DNA of 21,006 nt. It comes from an uncultured Christensenellaceae bacterium. GTDB taxonomy: Bacteria; Bacillota; Clostridia; Christensenellales; Aristaeellaceae. A program made the position numbers and the translations under genes. Below, piece by piece: positions 15,067 through 21,006 of this stretch (positions within the stretch are counted from its first letter, which is position 1; each line of letters opens with the position of its first letter). The stretch covers positions 1 through 21,006 of the forward strand of contig CAJOPV010000124.1 of the NCBI GenBank assembly GCA_905236495.1, in the 5' to 3' direction. A model generated the notes under the pieces. The model searched no databases. It was not told the DNA's origin and was given only the letters and a program-made list of their open reading frames with translations.

Positions 15067-16275
15067 TTACATGGTGAGCAGCTTTTCCTTCAGGTTCTTT
15101 TCCATGTCCGCCAGGGTCTTTTCGGCGGCGGCCCGCTTCTCGCGGCCCTCCTGCTGGATGCGGGATACCTCGTTGATGGTATCGATGAGGCTCTGGTTGG
15201 TGGCAACCAGGGTTTCGATATCGATGATGCCCCGCTCGGATTCCTTGGCGGTTTCGATGGTGCCCATGTGCAGGGTTTCGGCGTTCTTCTTGAGCAGCTC
15301 GTTGGTCATGTTGGTAACGGCCTGCTGGGCCTTCATGGCCTGCTGGCTGTGATGCAGGCCCAGGGCCAGCACCATCTGATTCTTCCACAGGGGCAGGGTG
15401 TTCACCAGCGTGGACTGGATACGCTCCACCAGCAGGGAATTGTTGTTTTGCAGCAGGCGGATCTGGGGGGCCATCTGCATGGAGATCTGACGGGTCAGCT
15501 TCAGATCGTACAGCTTCTTTTCAAAGCGGTCGCATTGGGCAGCCAGGTCGTTGGCCTTCTGGGCGTCCATGGCGTCGCCGGAGGCGGCAGCCGCATCCTG
15601 CAGGGCTTTGAGATCGGTATCCCGCACTTCCTGCAGGCGCTGTTCGCCGGCAACGATGTAGAGGGTCAGCTCATGGAAGTATTCCAGGTTCATATCGTAG
15701 AGCCGGTTGAACATGGCGACGTCCTTGAGCAATTGCACCTGATGGCCTTCCAGGTCGGAAGCGATCTTTTCCACGTTGACGGATACGGTATCGTACTTGG
15801 CCTGGATGGAAGCCATCTGCTTCTTCGCGCTGAAGAACCAGCCCCGGATGCCCTTGGGCTTATCCCCGGCGGTGTTGAAATCCTTGAGGTTGGCGATGAG
15901 GTTCGCCAGCATGTCGCCCACGTCGCCGGTATCGTCGGTCTTGACGGAGGCCAGCACGCTGTCGGCGAAGGAGGAGACCTTCTTCTGGGCTTCCGCGCCG
16001 TAGAGCATCACGTGGTCCGGGTTGGTCAGGTCAATGGTTTTGGCGAAGGCCGCCACCTGCACCTTTTCCGCGTCGGTAAGGCTGTCTTCCAGCTTTTCGG
16101 AGGCTTCCACGGCTTCCTTGGCGTCGGGGGCCTGAGGGGTCTTCAGGTTTTCCAGCATTTCCACAGCCTGCTCCAGGATCTTCTTATCCCCCAGTTCGGG
16201 GTTCAGGGTGAGGATGGGGGCGGCGTGAACAGCTTCCTGTTCCACGGGAGCTTGGGCGGCGTTGGTTTCAGACAT
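15067..16275 (-). CDS. TelA-family (toxic anion resistance) protein
   Basis: A 402-residue soluble, mostly helical protein of the TelA/YaaN family, named for tellurite resistance although the usual role is unclear and membrane-stress related. Family segments include GWFFSAKKQMASIQAKYDTVSVNVEKI, QLLKDVAMFNRLYDMN, LTLYIVAGEQRL, QIRLLQNNNSLLVERIQSTLVNTLPLWKNQM and the C-terminal TVATNQSLIDTINEV-like (here LVATNQSLIDTI) helices. No signal peptide or membrane segment. The start at 16275 (MSETN) is chosen because AAAGGAG lies 11-12 bases upstream; a TTG further up would contain that site. It follows xpaC after 38 bases, the usual XpaC-TelA pairing in Firmicutes. Confidence 0.93.
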   Translation of the reverse strand: MSETNAAQAPVEQEAVHAAPILTLNPELGDKKILEQAVEMLENLKTPQAPDAKEAVEASEKLEDSLTDAEKVQVAAFAKTIDLTNPDHVMLYGAEAQKKVSSFADSVLASVKTDDTGDVGDMLANLIANLKDFNTAGDKPKGIRGWFFSAKKQMASIQAKYDTVSVNVEKIASDLEGHQVQLLKDVAMFNRLYDMNLEYFHELTLYIVAGEQRLQEVRDTDLKALQDAAAASGDAMDAQKANDLAAQCDRFEKKLYDLKLTRQISMQMAPQIRLLQNNNSLLVERIQSTLVNTLPLWKNQMVLALGLHHSQQAMKAQQAVTNMTNELLKKNAETLHMGTIETAKESERGIIDIETLVATNQSLIDTINEVSRIQQEGREKRAAAEKTLADMEKNLKEKLLTM

Positions 16276-16313
16276 GGGGGATCGATCTCCTTTCAATTCT
16301 TCGATGGTAGGGG

Positions 16314-16991
16314 TTATTGACCGGCCTGCTCGCCCTTGATGCCGGAATCCACCAGGCCGTCCTGGCGCAGCATGGTTTCCATGACATCAATATCGGTGGA
16401 CAGATCCAGCATATCATCGTGATACAGGGCGTTCAACTGCTTATCGAACGCCTTGAGCACCACATCCATGGCCCGGCGGATCTGGGCGCGGGTCTCCTGG
16501 GCCTCCTGCCCGGATACCTGGCGCTCATCCATTTTGCGGTAGCCCTGCAGCATTTTCAGGGTGGTGGGCAAATAGTAATCCATGAACCGGCGAATCTGGG
16601 GCGCCTTGCCGGGCTGCTCCGCCACGGTGTGGAAGATGCGGTTGGCAACGTCGTCCAGCTGATCCATCTGGGCCGTCAATTCCGCGTCCGGGATCAGGGC
16701 GTTTTCCTGGCGGATCTGGCTGAGCATCTCCTGGCCCTTTTCCACCAGGGAATCGGCAGCCGCGTCCCCCGTCTTGGGTATTTGCTGCTGGGCGGGGGCG
16801 TCCTTGCTGGTATCCAGGCCCTGGGCCATGATATACACCACCCGGCCCACCAGCAGCGCCACCCCCAGGCAGATCAGGTAATGCTGCCAGCGGTAGAGCT
16901 TAAAAATCAGGGAATAGAGCACCACCACCGCGCCCATCGCCAGCAGGGCATAAACGAGCGCTTTGGAATTCTTCTTCTTTTTCTGCTGCAT
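16314..16991 (-). CDS. xpaC: XpaC-like membrane protein (5-bromo-4-chloroindolyl phosphate hydrolysis family)
   Basis: A 225-residue membrane protein. Basic MQQKKKKNSK precedes two hydrophobic helices (about 11-28 and 36-55), then a cytoplasmic helical domain with DAAADSLVEKGQEML, RRFMDYYLPTTLKMLQGY and a LDLSTDIDVMETMLRQDGL segment close to the C-terminus, all typical of the XpaC family. The family name comes from an old plate assay; enzyme activity is doubtful. AAGGGGG lies about 8 bases before the ATG at 16991. An in-frame ATG at 17054 exists, but the site favours 16991. It is the first gene of the six-gene run and is read from a promoter at 17120-17148, leaving a leader of about 120 bases. 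Confidence 0.88.
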   Translation of the reverse strand: MQQKKKKNSKALVYALLAMGAVVVLYSLIFKLYRWQHYLICLGVALLVGRVVYIMAQGLDTSKDAPAQQQIPKTGDAAADSLVEKGQEMLSQIRQENALIPDAELTAQMDQLDDVANRIFHTVAEQPGKAPQIRRFMDYYLPTTLKMLQGYRKMDERQVSGQEAQETRAQIRRAMDVVLKAFDKQLNALYHDDMLDLSTDIDVMETMLRQDGLVDSGIKGEQAGQ

Positions 16992-17119
16992 GGCAGCATC
17001 CCCCTTCCATCGTGAACTGCATCCACAGGATAGCAGATTCAGGGAAAAACACAAGCGAAAGCCGCCGAAACATACGTTTTTTTCTTCAAAAACCGCCGTT
17101 CAGCGTTTTTTCACCCCGT

Positions 17120-17148
17120 AGTATAGCACAATCCGGCCCGGTTTTCAA
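17120..17148 (-). promoter_or_regulatory. Promoter of the xpaC-telA-lemA run
   Basis: On the minus strand TTGAAA (17148-17143), a 17-bp spacer, then TATACT (17125-17120) preceded by TGC, an extended -10. The start would be near 17113. A 14-bp palindrome lies 3 bases upstream of the -35. Confidence 0.75.
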
Positions 17149-17151
17149 TCG

Positions 17152-17165
17152 TTTAAGCGCTTAAA
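17152..17165. promoter_or_regulatory. 14-bp palindrome between divergent promoters
   Basis: TTTAAGCGCTTAAA is a perfect palindrome with an AAGCGCTT core. It lies between the xpaC promoter (-35 at 17143-17148) and the yabP promoter (-35 from 17172). The CG-centred form resembles LacI-family operators, including catabolite-response elements, with a symmetric mismatch at the usual G/C positions. The regulator is not identified. Confidence 0.5.
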
Positions 17166-17171
17166 GTCGCC

Positions 17172-17199
17172 GCATATTCCAGTTTTTCCCGCATAGGAT
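17172..17199 (+). promoter_or_regulatory. Sigma-E-like sporulation promoter of yabP
   Basis: GCATATT (17172-17178), 13 bases, then CATAGGAT (17192-17199) resembles the mother-cell sigma-E consensus (a -35 with ATATT, a -10 with CATACA-T). yabP in Bacillus is sigma-E dependent. The start would be about 12-14 bases before the ATG, only just upstream of the ribosome binding site. Confidence 0.5.
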
Positions 17200-17217
17200 G
17201 TTTTCGGAGGTGAGCCC

Positions 17218-17508
17218 ATGGAAAAAGGAGCTGCCGCCCGGGCCAACCCGGTCAGGAAAAACCATTCCCTCACGCTGGATAACCGCCAGCGGGCCGCCCT
17301 CACCGGGGTCAGCGAGGTACTGGCCTTCGACGAAGGCCAGGTGGTGCTGATGACGGAGGGCGGCGAAATCGCCATCGGGGGCGAAGGCCTCCACGTCACC
17401 AAGCTGACGCTGGAGGAAGGCCAGATGGCGGTGGAGGGGAAGATCGACAGCATCGTGTATTCCCAGCGGAGCGGCAGGCGGGGGCTGTTCCGCCGCCGGG
17501 GGCAATGA
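17218..17508 (+). CDS. yabP: Sporulation protein YabP
   Basis: A 96-residue protein of the YabP/YqfC family, needed at an early stage of forespore engulfment and coat or cortex assembly and made in the mother cell. Family signs are NHSLTLDNRQRAALTGVSEVLAFDEGQVVL, GLHVTKLTLEEGQMAVEG and IDSIVYSQ. It is a small beta-rich domain of the usual length, with a basic C-terminal tail (GRRGLFRRRGQ). GGAGGTG lies 6 bases before the ATG. It overlaps yabQ by four bases (ATGA at 17505-17508). It marks the organism as a probable spore former. In many Firmicutes the pair sits next to an S4-domain gene and divIC; neither is in this window. Confidence 0.94.
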   Translation: MEKGAAARANPVRKNHSLTLDNRQRAALTGVSEVLAFDEGQVVLMTEGGEIAIGGEGLHVTKLTLEEGQMAVEGKIDSIVYSQRSGRRGLFRRRGQ

Positions 17509-17831
17509 TCTTTCGGGAAACGGCGGCCCAGGGCCGGGGATTCCTCATGCTGCTGTGCGCGGGGCTCCTGGCGGGAGGGCTGTACGATGGAATGGGGCTG
17601 CTCCGCCGCCGGGCGCCTGTCTGGCTGGGCGCGTTCATGGATGCGCTGTGGGGCGTGCTGGCCTCTGGGCTGTGCGTGATCGCCCTGGCGGCGTCGGGAG
17701 AGCACCGGGCCCGGCTCTATGCCGCCCTGGGCCTCCTCTGCGGCGGAGGCATTTATTGGGCTGGCATACACAGCCTGTTTTGTGACATCGGAAACGCAAT
17801 CAAAAAACGCCGGAGCAAATCCGACGCATAG
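17505..17831 (+). CDS. yabQ: Spore cortex biosynthesis protein YabQ
   Basis: A 108-residue membrane protein of the YabQ family, involved in spore cortex formation in the mother cell. It has three hydrophobic segments (about 13-30, 39-62 and 69-90) with the connecting GGLYDGMGLLRRR motif seen in the family, and a basic end KKRRSKSDA. It is short compared with Bacillus YabQ (about 200 residues), but clostridial members are often short. It shares an ATGA overlap with yabP and has no other strong ribosome binding site, so translation is coupled. No terminator with a good T-run directly follows. Confidence 0.9.
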   Translation: MIFRETAAQGRGFLMLLCAGLLAGGLYDGMGLLRRRAPVWLGAFMDALWGVLASGLCVIALAASGEHRARLYAALGLLCGGGIYWAGIHSLFCDIGNAIKKRRSKSDA

Positions 17832-18143
17832 AACCCGGTTCTTCGTAAAAGCTTCGATCAAAGTGCCTGTGCGGCGTCTCATCCGGCCCTTCGGCCCCCC
17901 GGAGGGGAAGCGCAGAGCATCCGTTTCATGTAAAATGGCGTTTCCGGGCATGCTTGCCCGGAAACGCTCATTGCAAATGGATATCGGAAGCACTGGCTGC
18001 TCCTCGGGCCGGGAGACCCGGGCCTGCGGATGAAAACCTAAAGGGCTCTTTCGCGCTATCCCGGGGTTGATGGATGGTCTGAACCGCTCTTTGGTCTCCA
18101 AAGCGCGTCCCTCCCCCCGCTTATCGTCCCCGTCTGCCGTTTC
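17832..18143. other. Gene-free, hairpin-rich region between yabQ and metG
   Basis: About 310 bases between convergent genes with no credible coding sequence. Seen in it: a possible GGCC/GGCC hairpin near 17884-17895; a perfect 13-bp hairpin at 17938-17967; a GGCCGGG-AGA-CCC-GGCC-type hairpin near 18008-18025; and CTTTGG-TCT-CCAAAG near 18092-18106. CATCCG (about 17918) and CGGATG (about 18026) could pair over a long range and enclose two of these. None has a strong T-run. It could be a structured RNA, a dispersed repeat or 3'-end protection of the two messages. Confidence 0.45.
17938..17967. repeat. Perfect 13-bp inverted repeat
   Basis: GCGTTTCCGGGCA (17938-17950), loop TGCT and TGCCCGGAAACGC (17955-17967). 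On the minus strand it is followed by CATTTTACATG, a poor T-tract, so it might weakly end the metG transcript about 180 bases past its stop; on the plus strand it has no T-run. Confidence 0.75.
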
Positions 18144-20159
18144 TCACCCGATCTCGGCGCCGTCGGGCATGATAGGATCGGCGGTGAGGAGGCGCAGGGT
18201 TTCGGTGCCGTCCTCGTTTTGCCTGACGGCGGAAAGCAGCATGCCCTGGCTTTCGATGCCCATGATCTTCCGGGGGGCCAGGTTGGCAAGCAGGATCAGC
18301 TTCTTGCCGATGAGCTCCTCCGGGGTATGGAACTTGGCGATGCCGGAGAGCACAGTGCGCTCCTCGCTGCCCAGCGACAGGCGGAATTTCAGCAGCTTTT
18401 CGCTCTTTTCCACCCGTTCACAGTCCAAGACCCGGGCCACCCGCAGTTGGATCTTTTCAAAATCCTCAAAGCCGATGCAGCCCTCGGGGATCGGCTTTTT
18501 TTCCTGTTTCTTTTCGGCCTTCTGCTCCTTCTTTTCCTGCTTGGCTGCGTCCTTTTCTTCCTTCTTTTCCGCCTTGCCGCTAAGAACCTCCAGCTCTTTT
18601 TGCACATCGATGCGGGGGAAGAGGGCGTCGCCCTTCTTCACCTTTAAGCCCGCCGGCAGGGTACCGAAGCAGCTGAGGGAATCCCAGGATCTGAGGAGGG
18701 GATCGGAAATACCCAGCTGCGCGAAGATCTTATCCGGGGTGGAGGGCATGAAAGGCCGGATCAGCACCGCTACGAACCGCACGCACTCCGCCAGCATCAG
18801 CAGCACCGTCGATAGGCGGTTTTTCTTATCCGGGTCCTTCCCCAGCACCCAGGGCTGGGTGACGTCAATATACTTATTGCATTCGCCGATGACCTTCCAG
18901 ATTTCCGAAAGCGCCTGGGAAAACTGGAGCTTATCCATCTGCTCCTCCACCAGCTTGGGCAGCTTGGCGCAGTGCTCCCACAGCGGGGCGTCCACGGTCT
19001 CGTCGGTGACGTTGGTCCAGGCGGGGATCACGCCGTCAAAGTACTTTTCCAGCATGGCAACGGTACGGGAGACCAGGTTACCCAGGTCGTTAGCCAGATC
19101 CGCGTTCATGCGGGTCAGGAAGGATTCGTTGGTATAGTTGCCGTCGGCGCCGAAGGGCATCTCCCGCATGAGGTAGTAGCGCAGGGCATCCACGCCGTAG
19201 CGCTCTACGATAGGCTGGGGATAGACCACGTTGCCCTTGGATTTGCTCATCTTATCCATACCGAATAAGAGCCAGCCGTGGGCGAACACCTGCTTGGGCA
19301 GGGGCAGCCCCAGGGCGTGGAGCATGATGGGCCAGTAAATGGTGTGGAAGCGGACGATCTCCTTGCCTACCAGATGCACGTCCGCAGGCCAGTATTTCCG
19401 AAACAGCTCATCGTGATCGGTGCCGTAGCCCAGGGCGGAGATATAGTTGCTCAAAGCGTCGATCCAAACATAGACCACGTGCTTATCGTCAAAATCCACC
19501 GGCACGCCCCAGGAAAAGCTGGTGCGGCTGACGCACAGATCCTGCAGCCCGGGCTTGAGGAAATTATTGATCATTTCATTGGCGCGCTTGGCGGGCTGGA
19601 TGAAATCGGGATGGGTCTCGATATAGTCGATCAGCCAATCCTGATACTTGCTCATGCGGAAAAAATAGCTTTCCTCTTTCATGGGCTGGCAGGGGCGGCC
19701 GCAGTCCGGGCACACCTTTTGCCCGTCCTTCTCCACCAGCTGGGTGGGGGTCCAGAAGGATTCGCAGGGCGTGCAGTACATGCCCTCGTATTCGCTCTTG
19801 TAGATATCGCCCTGGTCGTAAAACTGGCGGAAGATCTTCTGCACGATCTTCATGTGGCGTTCTTCCGTGGTGCGGATAAAATCGTCGTTCTCGATGCCCA
19901 TCAGCTTCCACAGCGCCTTGGTTTCCTCGGCGATCTTATCCACATACTGCTGAGGCGTCACCCCGGCCTCCTGGGCCTTCTTTTCGATTTTCTGCCCGTG
20001 CTCGTCCAGGCCGGTGAGGAAATAGGTGTCATAGCCCTGCATCTTTTTGAAGCGGGTCATGGTATCGGCAGCCACGGTGGTATAGGTGTGACCGATATGC
20101 ATATTGCCGCTGGGATAATAGATGGGGGTGGTGATGTAATAGGTTTTCTTTTCTTCCAT
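18144..20159 (-). CDS. metG: Methionyl-tRNA synthetase
   Basis: A 671-residue class I enzyme that charges tRNA-Met with methionine. Signature motifs are HIGH (21-24) and KMSKS (303-307). The connective domain carries CTPC (129-132) and CPDC (150-153), a zinc knuckle. VYVWIDALSNY and FHTIYWPIMLHALGL belong to the catalytic core. After the anticodon-binding helical domain comes a Lys/Glu-rich linker of about 30 residues (around 532-560), then a tRNA-binding OB-fold domain (about 565-671) typical of the dimeric form. AAAAAGGAGGGG precedes the ATG at 20159. It is regulated by a T-box leader and converges with yabQ. Confidence 0.97.
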   Translation of the reverse strand: MEEKKTYYITTPIYYPSGNMHIGHTYTTVAADTMTRFKKMQGYDTYFLTGLDEHGQKIEKKAQEAGVTPQQYVDKIAEETKALWKLMGIENDDFIRTTEERHMKIVQKIFRQFYDQGDIYKSEYEGMYCTPCESFWTPTQLVEKDGQKVCPDCGRPCQPMKEESYFFRMSKYQDWLIDYIETHPDFIQPAKRANEMINNFLKPGLQDLCVSRTSFSWGVPVDFDDKHVVYVWIDALSNYISALGYGTDHDELFRKYWPADVHLVGKEIVRFHTIYWPIMLHALGLPLPKQVFAHGWLLFGMDKMSKSKGNVVYPQPIVERYGVDALRYYLMREMPFGADGNYTNESFLTRMNADLANDLGNLVSRTVAMLEKYFDGVIPAWTNVTDETVDAPLWEHCAKLPKLVEEQMDKLQFSQALSEIWKVIGECNKYIDVTQPWVLGKDPDKKNRLSTVLLMLAECVRFVAVLIRPFMPSTPDKIFAQLGISDPLLRSWDSLSCFGTLPAGLKVKKGDALFPRIDVQKELEVLSGKAEKKEEKDAAKQEKKEQKAEKKQEKKPIPEGCIGFEDFEKIQLRVARVLDCERVEKSEKLLKFRLSLGSEERTVLSGIAKFHTPEELIGKKLILLANLAPRKIMGIESQGMLLSAVRQNEDGTETLRLLTADPIMPDGAEIG

Positions 20160-20198
20160 GGGGCTTCCCCTCCTTTTTAGGGCCCGCGGGCAAAGCAG

Positions 20199-20435
20199 CG
20201 CCCCCGCATCGAAAATGGATGCAGGGGCGTCTTACGTACGCGGTACCACCCTGGTTCACGCGCAAAAATGCGCGCCTTCGTTCCGGCGGATATCGGCGCC
20301 GCCCGGCGGAGGCTGAACGCGCTTGCCCCCGCATGCTCCGGGGCCATGTTCCCCTGCCGCGCCGCCGCCGCCTTTCACCTGCCGCGGCTCTCTTTCTGCG
20401 GGCTGAGCAGGGTACTCTCCCCTTCCTCGCATCGT
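20199..20435 (-). promoter_or_regulatory. T-box riboswitch leader of metG
   Basis: The leader senses uncharged tRNA-Met and allows metG read-through. On the minus strand the T-box sequence AGGGTGGTACCGCG is complete (20252-20239). Upstream are GGGGAGAGTACC, AGAGAGCCGCGGCAGGTGAAAG (the stem I apical motif) and GAACATGG, whose ATG (20347-20345) is the likely methionine specifier. After the T-box a terminator stem forms from CGCCCCTGCATC (20229-20218) and GATGCGGGGGCG (20210-20199), 12 bp with one G-U pair. The following CTGCTTTG is a poor U-tract. The specifier agrees with the downstream synthetase. Confidence 0.9.
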
Positions 20436-20441
20436 GCTCCT

Positions 20442-20470
20442 ATCTTATCCGTTCCTCCGCCCCTTGTCAA
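20442..20470 (-). promoter_or_regulatory. Promoter of the metG T-box transcript
   Basis: On the minus strand TTGACA (20470-20465), 17 bases, then TAAGAT (20447-20442). The start would be near 20435, giving a leader of about 275 bases that includes the T-box. Confidence 0.85.
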
Positions 20471-20567
20471 GCGGAAAAATGCGCGCTTCCCGGCCTATCC
20501 TTTCCAGCATGACCGTTTTTCTATGTTTCGCGTCTGTTTTTTCAAGGTTTTTTTATACAGAGAAGAT

Positions 20568-20573
20568 TATAAT
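20568..20573 (+). promoter_or_regulatory. Possible -10 box of the downstream Ala-rich protein gene
   Basis: A perfect TATAAT lies in an AT-rich stretch, but no recognisable -35 is found 16-18 bases upstream. It is the best candidate start for the plus-strand gene at 20705 and would give a leader of about 125 bases. It is divergent from the metG promoter. Confidence 0.4.
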
Positions 20574-20590
20574 ATAAACGTAAAAAATTT

Positions 20591-20657
20591 GCGTACCCAG
20601 CCCCGAAACGGATCAAAGACGGGCAGGCGGCGCAGGCGGGGCCGCCGGGCCGTACGC
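20591..20657 (+). other. GC-rich potential stem-loop in the 5' leader
   Basis: GCGTAC (20591-20596) can pair with GTACGC (20652-20657), enclosing a GGCGGC/GCCGCC hairpin (20626-20631 with 20641-20646). It lies between the candidate -10 box and the ribosome binding site of the next gene. No known riboswitch motif is recognised. Confidence 0.35.
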
Positions 20658-20704
20658 GGAGGGACAACCCGCCAAAACCAATATTACAAGGAGGAACCCG
20701 CCCC

Positions 20705-21006
20705 ATGAAGAAAGTCATTGCCGTTCTTTGCGTCCTGGTCGTCGCCGCCGCTGTGGCCCTGGGAATCACCATCAGCAACAAGAACGACCTGCAGGCCAAG
20801 CTGGACGCCGCCAACACCACCGCGTCCGATCAGGTAACCAAGCTGCAAGCCGACGCCGCCACCGCTGCCGACGATGCCGCCAAGGCCCTGGAGGATGCCA
20901 AAGCCAGCGCCGCCGCCGAGCTGGAAAACGTGAAGGCTGAGGCCGCTGCCGCCGCCGAAACCGCCGCCAAGGAACTGGAGGATGCCAAGGCCAGCGCCGC
21001 CGCCGA
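20705..21006 (+). CDS. Membrane-anchored Ala-rich repeat protein, partial (runs off the window)
   Basis: An open frame starts at 20705 after AAGGAGG and continues past the window end, so only the first 100 residues are seen. MKKVIAVLCV begins a hydrophobic helix to about residue 23, an uncleaved anchor or signal peptide without a lipobox. The rest is rich in Ala, Glu, Lys and Asp with heptad-like spacing, so it should be a long helix or coiled coil. LEDAKASAAA occurs at 62-71 and again at 91-100, a 29-residue (87-base) period. I do not recognise a family, since any defining domain would lie beyond the edge. It is divergent from metG. Low-complexity repeats of this kind can be mistaken for noise, but the ribosome binding site and anchor support a real gene. 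Confidence 0.78.
   Translation, partial: MKKVIAVLCVLVVAAAVALGITISNKNDLQAKLDAANTTASDQVTKLQADAATAADDAAKALEDAKASAAAELENVKAEAAAAAETAAKELEDAKASAAA

Noticed and set aside
17145..18101. Minus-strand open frame over yabP-yabQ and the following gap
   Set aside because: It overlaps two recognised sporulation genes and has no ribosome binding site or domain; its part within the gap is explained by hairpin-rich sequence.

Overview
The window looks like a chromosomal segment of a GC-rich, spore-forming member of the Clostridia (Bacillota). The evidence is the sporulation pair yabP-yabQ, a T-box leader on metG, Mini-ribonuclease III, strong AGGAGG-type ribosome binding sites, sigma-A promoters of the Gram-positive type, and a Gram-positive XpaC/TelA/LemA/TPM cluster. 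A gut clostridial lineage (Oscillospirales or Christensenellales type) would fit, but the sequence alone does not fix the family. I see no phage, transposase, CRISPR, tRNA or rRNA; this is mostly ordinary chromosome with several unusual regulatory stretches.

Layout. 1-1.3 kb (minus): an AraC-family regulator overlapping the gene for Mini-RNase III. 1.5-3.5 kb (plus): an unrecognised lipoprotein, then an RluA-type pseudouridine synthase behind a near-perfect promoter whose start site lies inside a 12-bp-arm palindrome. 3.6-5.6 kb (minus): a membrane-bound diguanylate cyclase and the nuclease SfsA, ended by a clear terminator. 5.7-7.1 kb (plus): a secreted SH3b/peptidoglycan-binding protein with a histidine-rich C-terminal domain of unknown function. 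7.1-9.6 kb (plus): a complete polar amino-acid/cystine-type ABC importer (binding protein, permease, ATPase) ended by a terminator whose stem spans the ATPase stop codon. 9.6-11.4 kb (plus): a cytoplasmic GH51 arabinofuranosidase followed one base later by a small Cys-rich DUF6171-like protein.

11.5-17.1 kb (minus) is the most interesting block: a six-gene, co-directional run xpaC-telA-lemA-TPM-nucleotide pyrophosphatase-metallo-beta-lactamase, read from one good promoter near 17.13 kb. It joins two membrane-associated modules (XpaC/TelA and LemA/TPM) with two metal-dependent hydrolases and carries two intercistronic hairpins. Its promoter is divergent from yabP-yabQ, which has a sigma-E-like promoter; a perfect 14-bp palindrome lies between the two promoters.

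17.8-20.5 kb: a gene-free, hairpin-rich stretch of about 310 bases separates yabQ from the convergent metG. metG has a T-box leader with an AUG specifier but an unusually poor U-tract in its terminator. 20.5 kb to the end: a divergent promoter, a GC-rich structured leader and the start of a membrane-anchored, alanine-rich repeat (probably coiled-coil) protein that runs off the window.
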